DNA from: Planctomycetaceae bacterium
Lineage (GTDB): Bacteria; Planctomycetota; Planctomycetia; Pirellulales; Pirellulaceae
DNA: 34,660 bases
NCBI GenBank assembly: GCA_005773145.1
Contig: SXHS01000238.1
Span: 1-34,660, forward strand
Direction of reading: 5' to 3'
This document shows positions 9,222 to 17,220 of the stretch, piece by piece. The notes beneath the pieces were generated by a model that made no database searches, had not been told where the DNA came from, and saw only the letters and a list, made by a program, of their open reading frames with translations. The first letter of the stretch is position 1, and the number at the start of each line of letters is the position of its first letter. A program made the position numbers and the translations under genes.

Positions 9222-9608
9222 ATGCCAGCGTCGAAGGAAGAAGTTTTCAAGAAGGTACAGACCGCGCTGATTGATGCCCTGGGGGTGGACGAGGACGATG
9301 TGACCCCAGAGGCGACGCTGGTCGGCGACCTTGGGGCGGAGTCGATTGATTTTCTCGACATCGTGTTTCGCCTGGAAAAGGCCTTCAATATCGAAATTCC
9401 GCGGGCCGAGTTGTTCCCAGAGGACATCTTGACCAATCCTCAGTATGTGCAAGACGGTAAGGTGACGGCTAACGGGCTCACCGAATTGAAACGACGCATG
9501 CCCTTCGCAGACCTTACCAAGTTTGAGTCGAATCCAGCCGTGCAGGAGTTTGGCAACTTGTTAAGCGTGAGCGACATGTGCCGCTACGTGGAGTCCAAGT
9601 TGAAGTAG
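9222..9608 (+). CDS. Acyl carrier protein, long form
   Basis: Carries acyl chains on a phosphopantetheine arm. The start is ATG 9222 (MPASKEEVFKKVQTAL) with GGAGG 9 nt upstream. The helix II attachment site is GAESIDFLDIVFRLEKAF, with the modified Ser at residue 41; GAES replaces the more usual GADS. The product has 128 residues against about 78 for housekeeping AcpP. Helix III is separated from a late YVESKLK ending by an insertion of roughly 40-45 residues (NPQYVQDGKVTANGLTELKRRMPFADLTKF...). It lies between two dehydratase-like genes and is the obvious partner of the set. Whether it replaces or supplements a standard AcpP cannot be seen here. The 193-nt gap before it could hold its own promoter, but I see none convincing. 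Confidence 0.9.
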   Translation: MPASKEEVFKKVQTALIDALGVDEDDVTPEATLVGDLGAESIDFLDIVFRLEKAFNIEIPRAELFPEDILTNPQYVQDGKVTANGLTELKRRMPFADLTKFESNPAVQEFGNLLSVSDMCRYVESKLK

Positions 9609-9643
9609 GAATGGGATCGCGATAGAGAAAGAGCCTGCCGATC

Positions 9644-10216
9644 ATGCACTGGTATTGGTTTGATCGTTTTACGGAGTTCGAAAGTGGTCGTGCGGCCACG
9701 GCCATCAAGAATGTCTCGCTGGCCGAGGACCACTTGCATGACTACTTTCCAGGCTATCCGGTGATGCCCAATTCGCTGATTCTGGAAGGGATGGCCCAGG
9801 TCGCCGGTACCTTGGTCGGCGAGGTCAACGAGTTCGAAGAACGGGTTGTGTTGGCGAAGGTGTCCAACGTGCGGTTTCATGCACTGGCACAGCCGGGGGA
9901 TACCCTGACTTACAAGGCCACCATCGACAGCCTTGGACCCGATGGGGCTTTTATCGTCGGGACCAGTCATCTCGGAGATCAATTGCAGGCGGAATGCGAG
10001 TTTTGTCTCGCGTTCCTGGACGACCGCAACGAGACGCGCGAGCTGTTCAAGCCGGATGATTTTCTGCGGATGCTGCGGGTGTTTCGCCTGTTTGAGGTGG
10101 GACGCAACGCGGATGGGTCGCCGCTGCGCATTCCCGAGCGGTTGTTGCGAGCGGAACATGCTTCCAATAGCCAGGCGGTGATGGATCGCGCGGTGAACCG
10201 CGATGATAAGTTTTAG
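9644..10216 (+). CDS. FabZ-like hot-dog protein with catalytic His replaced by Tyr
   Basis: The 190-residue product aligns end to end with the first dehydratase in its N-terminal half. The active-site helix here reads HDYFPGYPVMPNSLILEGMAQ. Position 34, the catalytic His of FabZ, is Tyr (codon TAC), and the usual Gly after VMP is Asn. Glu48 is retained. The downstream hot-dog strands (VVLAKVSNVRFHALAQPGDTL, AECEFCLAFLDD) look normal, and a C-terminal tail of about 40 residues follows. The start is ATG 9644, 35 nt after the ACP stop. It may be an inactive partner subunit in a heteromeric dehydratase, an enzyme with altered chemistry, or a thioesterase-like hot-dog protein. I infer a role with the neighbouring ACP and ketosynthase but cannot name the reaction. 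Confidence 0.85.
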   Translation: MHWYWFDRFTEFESGRAATAIKNVSLAEDHLHDYFPGYPVMPNSLILEGMAQVAGTLVGEVNEFEERVVLAKVSNVRFHALAQPGDTLTYKATIDSLGPDGAFIVGTSHLGDQLQAECEFCLAFLDDRNETRELFKPDDFLRMLRVFRLFEVGRNADGSPLRIPERLLRAEHASNSQAVMDRAVNRDDKF

Positions 10217-10247
10217 ACTCGGGATCTGAAAGACCTAGGGTGGTGGC

Positions 10248-11534
10248 ATGCGTCGACGCGTGGTGGTGACCGGCGCGGGTTGTATCAACCCGATGGGACA
10301 CGATATCGAAACGGTGTGGCAGAATCTGCTCGCTGGTCGCTCCGGCGTGGACTATATCACGATCTTTGATGCCAGCCGATTTCCCACGCGTATTTCGGCC
10401 GAAGTCAAAAATTGGAGCGTCGCCGACGTTGGCGAGGACCCCGAAGTGTGGCGGTTCCGTGCACGCCATTCGCGATTTGCCGCGGGTGCAGCCAAACAGG
10501 CCATGCGGGCTAGCGGCCTATTGGATACGGCCATTGATCCCGTCTCCTTGGGGGTTTACCTGGGGAGTGGCGAAGGGGGACAAGACTTCGACTCCTTCGC
10601 GAAAATGATGGCCGCCGCCATGGATGGTGAGCAATTGGATATCGCCCGCTTCACCCGGGCCGGCATGGAATCGTTGCACCCCATGACCGAGTTGGAGCAG
10701 GAGCCCAATATGCCGGCGGGGCATCTGGCCGGTATGTTCAACGCACAGGGGCCTAATGCCAACTGCCTCACCGCCTGCGCCGCCAGCAGCCAGGCCATCG
10801 GAGAGGCCACCGAAACCATTCGTCGCGGCGATGCGGAGGTGATGCTCACTGGCGGCACCCATAGCATGATCCATCCGCTGGGGGTGACGGGATTTAGCCT
10901 GCTGACGGCCATCTCCACTCGCAATGACGAACCGACCCGCGCCTCGCGCCCCTTCGACCGGGAACGTGACGGCTTCGTGCTGGGAGAAGGCGCGGCCATC
11001 CTGGTCCTCGAGGAGCTGGAGCACGCGTTGCGCCGCGACGCGCCGATCCTGGGTGAGATTCTAGGCTACGGGTCCACCGCGGATGCTTACCGAATTACCG
11101 ATATTCACCCGGAAGGTCGGGGAGCCATCGCGTGCATGCGCATGGCCATTCAGGACGCGGGACTTCAGCCACATGACGTCCACTACGTCAATGCCCATGG
11201 CACTAGTACCACCGTTAACGACAAGGTGGAAACGTTGGCCTGCAAGCACGTCTTCGGTTCCGAGGCCGCTAAGGTCCCCATCTCGAGCACGAAGAGCATG
11301 ATGGGGCACCTGATCGCGGCTGCCGGGGCCACCGAACTCATCGTCTGTCTGATGGCCATCCGCGATGGTGTCCTGCCCCCCACCATCAACCTCGAGAATC
11401 CGGATCCCGACTGCGATCTCGATTACGTTCCCAATGTCGCCCGGCAAGCCCGCTGCGACGTGGCCCTCAGCAATAGCTTTGGATTCGGTGGACAAAACGT
11501 CTCGTTGGTCGTCGGTCGCTACCGGCCCCATTGA
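10248..11534 (+). CDS. fabF: Beta-ketoacyl-ACP synthase II (FabF-like)
   Basis: Condensing enzyme that extends acyl-ACP by two carbons from malonyl-ACP. It is a full-length 428-residue thiolase-fold protein. The N terminus MRRRVVVTGAGCINPMG is typical. The Cys-His-His triad is present: Cys177 in LTACAASSQAIG, His317 in YVNAHGTSTTVND and His354 in STKSMMGHLIAAAGA, with Lys349 also present. RPFDRERDGFVLGEGAA and the closing NSFGFGGQN are also intact. The segment at about residues 108-155 (GEGGQDFDSFAKMMAAAMDGEQLDIARF...) is longer than in typical FabF and contains a large polar insert. The gene starts 31 nt after the second dehydratase-like gene and ends the set. It converges on the lipoprotein gene. 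Confidence 0.93.
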   Translation: MRRRVVVTGAGCINPMGHDIETVWQNLLAGRSGVDYITIFDASRFPTRISAEVKNWSVADVGEDPEVWRFRARHSRFAAGAAKQAMRASGLLDTAIDPVSLGVYLGSGEGGQDFDSFAKMMAAAMDGEQLDIARFTRAGMESLHPMTELEQEPNMPAGHLAGMFNAQGPNANCLTACAASSQAIGEATETIRRGDAEVMLTGGTHSMIHPLGVTGFSLLTAISTRNDEPTRASRPFDRERDGFVLGEGAAILVLEELEHALRRDAPILGEILGYGSTADAYRITDIHPEGRGAIACMRMAIQDAGLQPHDVHYVNAHGTSTTVNDKVETLACKHVFGSEAAKVPISSTKSMMGHLIAAAGATELIVCLMAIRDGVLPPTINLENPDPDCDLDYVPNVARQARCDVALSNSFGFGGQNVSLVVGRYRPH

Positions 11535-11577
11535 AGATCGACTTACTTAATCGACGATGGGCCCCTTTGATGACCGC

Positions 11578-12075
11578 TCAGTTGCCAATGCTGGGCGGGT
11601 TCTTCATCAGAAAATCGCGCGGTCCACGCACGGTGTAGTACGGATAGTGGACCGCCCCCATCGTCGGACCAGGCGCCAGTCCGCCCACTTGATTGCAATC
11701 GGCCCGCGATCGGCCTGCGAGACGCTGAAAAAAGCCGGGACGCGATTGGCCGTCCCCCGCGCCGCCACTGGCATACGCCGAATCCTCTACGGATGCCTGG
11801 TATCCGTCCGCGGGCACGCCCTCATCTCCGTGTCCCGACCATACCTCAGCCGAGTTACCTCCGCAGGCCTGGCAACCCGCGTCGCTACCAGCACATTGAC
11901 CCCCGGGGCAGCCGGAACCGCTATCTGCCAAGTAGTATTTGCCCGGCGTCCGCACGTCCTCCAGCAGGCCCCCCGAAAACGCCCCACGCAGGCCACAGCC
12001 GCCGCCCGAGCACGAACAGCCGACCATAGTCGATAACAATATCGCAGCCAACAAGGCAAACGTTCCCCCCCGCAT
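11578..12075 (-). CDS. Cysteine- and glycine-rich lipoprotein, planctomycete-type
   Basis: The start is ATG 12075 (MRGGTFALLAAILLSTMVGCSCSGG), with AAAGGA about 10 nt upstream. The N terminus is a lipoprotein signal with a lipobox-like MVGC, so the mature protein should be anchored through Cys20. The 165-residue product is rich in Gly, Ser and Cys (CSCSGGGCGLRG, CPGGQCAGSDAGCQACGGNS) and ends HYPYYTVRGPRDFLMKNPPSIGN. I recall that last motif from uncharacterised planctomycete exported proteins. No enzymatic motif is visible. The paired cysteines could bind metal or form disulfides. It stands alone between fabF (convergent) and floA (divergent). Confidence 0.75.
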   Translation of the reverse strand: MRGGTFALLAAILLSTMVGCSCSGGGCGLRGAFSGGLLEDVRTPGKYYLADSGSGCPGGQCAGSDAGCQACGGNSAEVWSGHGDEGVPADGYQASVEDSAYASGGAGDGQSRPGFFQRLAGRSRADCNQVGGLAPGPTMGAVHYPYYTVRGPRDFLMKNPPSIGN

Positions 12076-12354
12076 GATGGGCCTATCCTTTCTGTCGGTG
12101 CTGAAATGCAGGCCGGTCTCGTGGGCCTGGCGCCCCACAAAAACCTCTGCCAAGCTCTTCATCGGCCGCATAATGGGAGATATTCACACAATCGCTGCGA
12201 CGTGGAGAATCGCTGCCATTACACGAGTGACAGCGTCTGGTATGCTCCGTACGCTTGCAGTATGCTGGCAGCGGCGGGGCTGAGTCCCGATGGGCCGACC
12301 CCGTTTGCTGATCCTGATGACACGTGCGATCCATGAAGGAATAGGAGCCAAACC

Positions 12355-13371
12355 ATGCGTTTGTTGCCCGCACCCGTGATGGGAGAAAGTTCGAGTGCCG
12401 CGATTGCTTTGGTCGTTGTCATTGTCGTGGCGGTTTTCGGATTCGTGCTGCTGATCGCATTGCTCGCCTATGGCAAGCTGTGGTTTCAGGCCTACATGTC
12501 CGGAGCCGAGGTAGCCCTGGTCAGTCTGATTGGTATGGGCTTTCGGCAGGTCAAGCCACTGGTCATTGTGAATGCGAAGATTATGGCCGCGCAGGCGGGC
12601 CTGGATATTGGACGGCGGGCAGGCATTTCCACGTCGCGATTGGAGGCCCATTACTTAGCGGGGGGAAATGTCACGGGAGTGATCCATGCGATTATCGCCG
12701 CACATCGCGCGGGTATCGACCTGGACTTTGATCGTGCTTGCGCGATCGACTTGGCCGGCCGTGATGTGATGGACGCCGTGCGCACCAGCGTGCATCCTAA
12801 GGTCATCGATTGCCCGGATCCGCAGCGCAGTGGCAAAGCGACACTGAGCGCCATCGCACGCAACGGCGTGGAGTTACGCATTCGGGCCCGGGTTACGGTG
12901 CGCACCAACCTGGAACAACTGATCGGTGGCGCGACTGAAGAGACCATCATCGCGCGAGTCGGAGAAGGAATCATCACCTCCATCGGCTCCGCGGATAGCC
13001 ACCTGGAAGTGCTGGAGAACCCCGATCGGATCTCGCGTGCCGTGTTGGAACGCGGCCTTGATGCCCACACGGCCTTCGAGATCGTGTCGATTGATATCGC
13101 GGATATCGACGTCGGTGAAAATATTGGGGCGCGATTGCAGGCCGATCAGGCGGAGGCGGATACACGCGTGGCCCGGGCCCAGGCGGAACAGCGGCGCGCC
13201 GAGGCCGTGGCCATGGAGCAAGAGATGAAGGCCAAGGTCGCCGAAAATCGTGCTCGACTGGTCCTGGCCGAGGCGGAGGTTCCGCTGGCGATGGGAGACG
13301 CCTTTCGACAAGGAAATCTCTCGCGGCCCGATGCGGCGTCCACCACTTCGGCCCCGTCCACGTCCGCGTAG
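12355..13371 (+). CDS. floA: Flotillin-like protein FloA
   Basis: Membrane-microdomain scaffold of the bacterial FloA (YqfA) family. The 338-residue product opens with one strong membrane helix ([23 protein letters not shown]). It then shows the family segments [83 protein letters not shown] and [29 protein letters not shown]. An Ala/Glu-rich coiled coil follows ([39 protein letters not shown]) and then a short Ser/Thr/Pro tail. The start is ATG 12355 with AGGAG about 9 nt upstream. It lies 27 nt upstream of the rhomboid gene and is probably co-transcribed. In other bacteria flotillins gather membrane proteins, proteases among them, so the pairing makes sense, but direct interaction is inference. 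Confidence 0.95.
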   Translation: MRLLPAPVMGESSSAAIALVVVIVVAVFGFVLLIALLAYGKLWFQAYMSGAEVALVSLIGMGFRQVKPLVIVNAKIMAAQAGLDIGRRAGISTSRLEAHYLAGGNVTGVIHAIIAAHRAGIDLDFDRACAIDLAGRDVMDAVRTSVHPKVIDCPDPQRSGKATLSAIARNGVELRIRARVTVRTNLEQLIGGATEETIIARVGEGIITSIGSADSHLEVLENPDRISRAVLERGLDAHTAFEIVSIDIADIDVGENIGARLQADQAEADTRVARAQAEQRRAEAVAMEQEMKAKVAENRARLVLAEAEVPLAMGDAFRQGNLSRPDAASTTSAPSTSA

Positions 13372-13398
13372 CTCGGTGCCGCATCCCGCAAGGGCAAC

Positions 13399-14175
13399 AT
13401 GTTTCCGATTCGCGACGATATCCCCTCTGGCCGTCTCCCCATTGTCAATTGGGTCGTGATTGGTATCTGTGCGGTCGTATTCTTAGCGCAGTGGCAAGAA
13501 TCCCAACGTCCGGGACCATCGTTGGTGGAACGCTTCGGCATGATACCGGTGCGCGTTCTGCACCCCGACCGGCCTGTCATGATTCCCGACGTTCAAGTCG
13601 TGCGCACACCATTCGGCTTACAACAACAGATGGACGAGCGGCTGGCCGCGCCCGCTGCGGTTCCCGACCCCTGGACCCTGCTGACGTGCGTGTTTCTTCA
13701 CGGTGGTTGGATGCATTTCCTGGGCAATATGTGGTTCCTATTTATTTTTGGGGATAACGTTGAGGATCGATTGGGCCATCTGGGTTACCTGTTGTTCTAC
13801 TTGGGATGTGGCCTGGCCGCCAGTTTTGCACATTTAGCGACCAACTCCACCTCCAACATGCCCACCATCGGCGCGAGCGGTGCCATCGCGGGAGTGATGG
13901 GCGCCTACTTTTACCTGTACCCGCGGGCCTCGGTGCTTACGCTGATACCGATCGTCTTTTATGTCGATGTGATTTCGCTACCGGCGCCGATTTTCTTGGG
14001 CATCTGGTTTGTCTTTCAGCTGGTGCAGGGAGTCGTAGCCTCATCGGTTGCTCAAGCCTCAACGGGGGTCGCTTGGTGGGCCCATATTGGAGGCTTTGCT
14101 GCCGGCGTGGCAGCCATGATGCTGTTTGCCCAAACGTTTGGCATGGTGGCACGTCCCGCTAAGGAGTCGACATGA
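13399..14175 (+). CDS. Rhomboid family intramembrane serine protease
   Basis: Six-helix membrane protease of 258 residues. The catalytic pair is visible: Ser in TIGASGAIAGVMGAYF (helix 4) and His in GVAWWAHIGGFAAGVAAM (helix 6). The L1 region has FLHGGWMHFLGNMWFLFIFGDNVEDRLG, with the conserved HxxxN-type arrangement. The first helix (NWVVIGICAVVFLAQW) is followed by a soluble stretch of about 70 residues before helix 2. Substrates are unknown. It lies just downstream of floA and overlaps the next gene by ATGA, indicating translational coupling. Confidence 0.93.
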   Translation: MFPIRDDIPSGRLPIVNWVVIGICAVVFLAQWQESQRPGPSLVERFGMIPVRVLHPDRPVMIPDVQVVRTPFGLQQQMDERLAAPAAVPDPWTLLTCVFLHGGWMHFLGNMWFLFIFGDNVEDRLGHLGYLLFYLGCGLAASFAHLATNSTSNMPTIGASGAIAGVMGAYFYLYPRASVLTLIPIVFYVDVISLPAPIFLGIWFVFQLVQGVVASSVAQASTGVAWWAHIGGFAAGVAAMMLFAQTFGMVARPAKEST

Positions 14176-15161
14176 AAGCTGCTTTTATTCGTCAGCCTGG
14201 TCCGGCTGAGAGCATCGTCTACGGTGATCTGCCGCTGCCGCTGCGTTCCCCCCAACAACTACTGATTCAAGTGACAGCCGCTGCGGTCAACCCGATCGAT
14301 ACCTACATTCGAGGCGGCGCGGTAGCGATGGAATTGCCTCAACCGTTTGTCGTAGGTTGTGACTTCGCCGGCGTGGTCGTTGAGGCCCCCAATGACTCGG
14401 CATTTCACGCTGGACAACGCGTTTGGGGGAGCAATCAAGGCATCTTGGGCCGACAAGGTACCTGCTGCGAGACCATTGCGGTCGATCCGTGTTGGGTATA
14501 CCCCACGCCCGACGAGGTCGCGGACGATGCGGCCGCCGCCGCCGCATTGGTCGGCATTACTGCCCATCTGGGGCTGTTTCGTGATGCCCGGCTGCAGGCA
14601 GGCGAAATTGTTTTGGTTCAAGGTGGTACGGGGGGCGTTGGCAACAGCGTTTTGCAGATGGCCAAGGCTGTCGGCGCCAAGGTGATGGCCACAGCGGGTA
14701 CCGATGAGAAAGTGGCCGCCTGTCTGGAGGCTGGAGCCGATTGGGCCATCAACTATCACGCCGAAGATTTCCTCGATCAGCTCCGTGCCCAGGTCCCGGA
14801 CGGTGTGGACGTCTGGTGGGAAACATCACGAAATCCAAACTTGGATGGCGCGGTGGCGGCACTGAAACGGCGCGGCCGCATCATCCTCATGGCCGGACGA
14901 GACGCCAAGCCACCCTTCCCCGTCGGCCCCTTCTATGTCAAGGAGTGCCGCTTGCTGGGGTTCGTGATGTTCTTGGCAACGGCCGCAGAACAACAACGGG
15001 CAGCCGAAGACATGAACCGCTGGCTCGTTGATGGCCGCCTAAGCACCACGATTGGGCGAACGTTTACGCTGGATCAAACGGCTGTCGCGCACCGTCTACA
15101 AGAGGACAGTACCATCCACGGGACGGCCACTCTGCAAGGCAAGATCGTGATTCGCCCCTGA
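14172..15161 (+). CDS. NADPH:quinone oxidoreductase-type medium-chain dehydrogenase
   Basis: Cytoplasmic MDR-superfamily reductase, 329 residues. It begins MKAAFIRQPGPAESIVYGDLPLP. The N-terminal GroES-like domain has VNPIDTYIRGG and VVGCDFAGVVVE. The Rossmann domain has VLVQGGTGGVGNSVLQMAKAVGAKVMATAG, then GADWAINY and GRIILMAGRD. No catalytic or structural zinc-binding Cys cluster is visible, which places it with quinone oxidoreductases rather than zinc alcohol dehydrogenases. Its start overlaps the rhomboid stop (ATGA), so it is the third gene of a floA-rhomboid-reductase unit. The electron acceptor cannot be told from sequence. Confidence 0.9.
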   Translation: MKAAFIRQPGPAESIVYGDLPLPLRSPQQLLIQVTAAAVNPIDTYIRGGAVAMELPQPFVVGCDFAGVVVEAPNDSAFHAGQRVWGSNQGILGRQGTCCETIAVDPCWVYPTPDEVADDAAAAAALVGITAHLGLFRDARLQAGEIVLVQGGTGGVGNSVLQMAKAVGAKVMATAGTDEKVAACLEAGADWAINYHAEDFLDQLRAQVPDGVDVWWETSRNPNLDGAVAALKRRGRIILMAGRDAKPPFPVGPFYVKECRLLGFVMFLATAAEQQRAAEDMNRWLVDGRLSTTIGRTFTLDQTAVAHRLQEDSTIHGTATLQGKIVIRP

Positions 15162-15197
15162 CCGGCTGGCGACGAACGAGTTAAACAACCTACCGAA

Positions 15198-15287
15198 CTA
15201 CTTCTTGCGATGGCGGATTCTGGCCCGCATGCGGCGTTTTTTTCGGCCCAGTTTCCGACGGCCTCGGCCCGTTTTCTTAGTTCCCAC
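15198..15287 (-). CDS. Very short, highly basic protein (29 aa), candidate
   Basis: Not in the ORF track because of its length. On the minus strand a GTG at 15287 opens MGTKKTGRGRRKLGRKKRRMRARIRHRKK followed by a stop. GGGAG lies about 10 nt upstream, a reasonable ribosome binding site. Seventeen of 29 residues are Arg or Lys, with no acidic residue. The KKRRMRARIRHRKK ending resembles short ribosome-associated or AURKAIP1/COX24-like basic peptides in other bacteria. I recall similar tiny ORFs in planctomycetes but cannot confirm that here. It would be an RNA-binding peptide if real. It stands between the convergent quinone oxidoreductase and the upstream cyclase gene. Confidence 0.55.
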   Translation of the reverse strand: MGTKKTGRGRRKLGRKKRRMRARIRHRKK

Positions 15288-15421
15288 GAGAAACTTTCTC
15301 CCTTAGTCCACAATGCGTGCGATGAATGATTCGGCTCTGAGTGTACCAGGAATCCGTCCCGCTCGAAATGCCCCTTGGCGACCGCTGGCGGGATGTTCGG
15401 ACGATGGTGGCCCAATGACCG

Positions 15422-17107
15422 TCAATCGAACAATGCGATGGCCCGGCCAGGGCCACCGTGGCACCCCTGGATCTTAATGGGGGCAAACAGAAAATAGGCG
15501 TTTTTGGGAATTTGTCCCACTTGTGTAAGAAATTCCACACCCACCATGCCCTTGGTTCCCAGTATCCAATAGGTCATGAGCGCACGGCGCGGATCCACGC
15601 CCCCCAGCGTGGGCGCGTCGGTGGCCACGCAGCGAATTCCCTTAGCGGCGAGACCGGCAATCACCTCGGGGCCGGGCGCTGGCCAACCTTCCGCGCGGCC
15701 ATTGAGCGGATCTTTCCAACAGCCACTCCCGTCTGGCAGGGGACGGAAGTGACGGTCGACGTGCCCCGTGTGAAAAATGACCACGTCGCCCGCCTTGAGT
15801 GGTCCCTGTTGCTGCTCTGCCCGGGCAATATCCGCCATGGTGATCGCCGGCGATTGCGGCCAAGATTTCGGTTGGGTCGATCCGACCAAATGTCGCACGT
15901 CGATTACCCGAGCGGGACCACAGGTCTGCTGAATGGGTACCTGTTCCGTTGTCGTGTCGCTGGTACCACGCGGGCCGAATTCGCGTTCATATTCAGCGAG
16001 CCACGCCTGCACTTCGGGGCTATATTCGTCGTTGGAAAAACCAGGGCTGGGCAGCGCGTAGGCGGGGGGTACCAAATGCGTCCCAACGTGGCTATCCATC
16101 ATGTGCGTGTGGTGGTAGGCCCCGGTGCCCTTCGCATACGCGAAATCGACCTTAATAAATGGATGTCGATGATTGCCGATCCCGATGCCGGGCGAGACAA
16201 CCGGCAGGTCGGGCGACAGGACAACCGACAGGTCGACCGCGTGGTGTTCGCGCGCCGACTTGATCAATCGCTGGGAGAGCGGGCCAGGCATGATGGCAAA
16301 CGCCCGCGCTTCGCCGTAGGGTGCCTGAGTGTAACGAGGCCCCATGGAACAATAGAGCGCACCCGTAGGCGGAAGCGTCTGCAGGCCCGTCGCGCCTTCG
16401 GTAAAAATCATCCCGTGCTTCAGACCAGCCAAGTGCGTGGGTTCACCCAAATTCGGTCGCGGCCCAATCGAGGGACTGTCCAACCCCACGTGTTTGACTC
16501 CCTGCTTGCCGAGTGCATCCATACAGGGAGGATCGGGACCTGGCCATGCTGGTGCCATGTTCGCCAGCGGATCGGCTAGGAATCGCCGCCCCTCCGGAAA
16601 GGGCCGATAATAGCGATCGGTGTAACCGCTGCGCATCAAGACGACATCGCCGGCGCCCAACCGTCGGTGCTGTTGTTCCCATTGCTGAACGCGGTCCGTC
16701 CCAATCAGGGGACTATGTCCATCGGGTGCTTTGTTCAAGAGATTTTGAACATCGATCACACACGCCTCGCCGCACAATTGCCACGCGGGTACTTTATCCG
16801 TGAACATGTCTCCTAACGGATCCGCGCCGGGCAATCCCGATTCAGGACGCGGGATCGAATGGGGCGGCACGTCGATCTGCGTCCCCGTGTTGCCATCGAC
16901 GGTCAAGATATCCACGTTGTAGGCGGATGCCCGACCGATGTGCCGAAAGTGCTTGATCTGTACGGGCGGGAAATCCTCTGGCCAGGTACACGGATACGAT
17001 TCGTTGACCATCAACGACAAATCCACGAAGGTTGGCGAATCGTCGCACCAGCCGAATTGGGCGAACAAGGTTAGCACCACCCATGCGAGTCCCATGCAAG
17101 GTTTCAT
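15422..17107 (-). CDS. Secreted protein with two tandem cyclase-family domains
   Basis: A signal peptide (MKPCMGLAWVVLTLFAQFGWC) is followed by two copies of the cyclase/kynurenine-formamidase fold (Pfam cyclase), about residues 25-275 and 290-560; family members are normally single domains of about 210-270 residues. The repeats share VDLSLMVNESYP / VDLSVVLSPDLP, GDVVLMRSGYTDRYYRPFPEG / GDVVIFHTGHVDRHFRPLPDG and HVGLDSPSIG / CVATDAPTLGG. The metal motif HxGTHxDxPxH is degenerate in both: domain 1 reads NTGTQIDVPPH (residues 73-83) and domain 2 HVGTHLVPPAY (340-350). Each keeps what the other lost. The likely chemistry is hydrolysis of an amide or cyclic substrate outside the cytoplasm, but activity is uncertain. 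It is monocistronic as far as can be seen. Confidence 0.85.
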   Translation of the reverse strand: MKPCMGLAWVVLTLFAQFGWCDDSPTFVDLSLMVNESYPCTWPEDFPPVQIKHFRHIGRASAYNVDILTVDGNTGTQIDVPPHSIPRPESGLPGADPLGDMFTDKVPAWQLCGEACVIDVQNLLNKAPDGHSPLIGTDRVQQWEQQHRRLGAGDVVLMRSGYTDRYYRPFPEGRRFLADPLANMAPAWPGPDPPCMDALGKQGVKHVGLDSPSIGPRPNLGEPTHLAGLKHGMIFTEGATGLQTLPPTGALYCSMGPRYTQAPYGEARAFAIMPGPLSQRLIKSAREHHAVDLSVVLSPDLPVVSPGIGIGNHRHPFIKVDFAYAKGTGAYHHTHMMDSHVGTHLVPPAYALPSPGFSNDEYSPEVQAWLAEYEREFGPRGTSDTTTEQVPIQQTCGPARVIDVRHLVGSTQPKSWPQSPAITMADIARAEQQQGPLKAGDVVIFHTGHVDRHFRPLPDGSGCWKDPLNGRAEGWPAPGPEVIAGLAAKGIRCVATDAPTLGGVDPRRALMTYWILGTKGMVGVEFLTQVGQIPKNAYFLFAPIKIQGCHGGPGRAIALFD

Positions 17108-17220
17108 GGCCGTGAATCCTATTGCGCTGATCGCTGTCGCCGCCGCGTCAGCGATGCTTGTGATGAAGAGAGCCCCTGGTTAAGGTATCCAGGTGCTCCG
17201 TTACGGTCAAGTGGCAGCCA

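Noticed and set aside
15458-16579. 373-aa plus-strand ORF
   Set aside because: It is antisense to the tandem cyclase gene and shows only Arg-rich shadow sequence.
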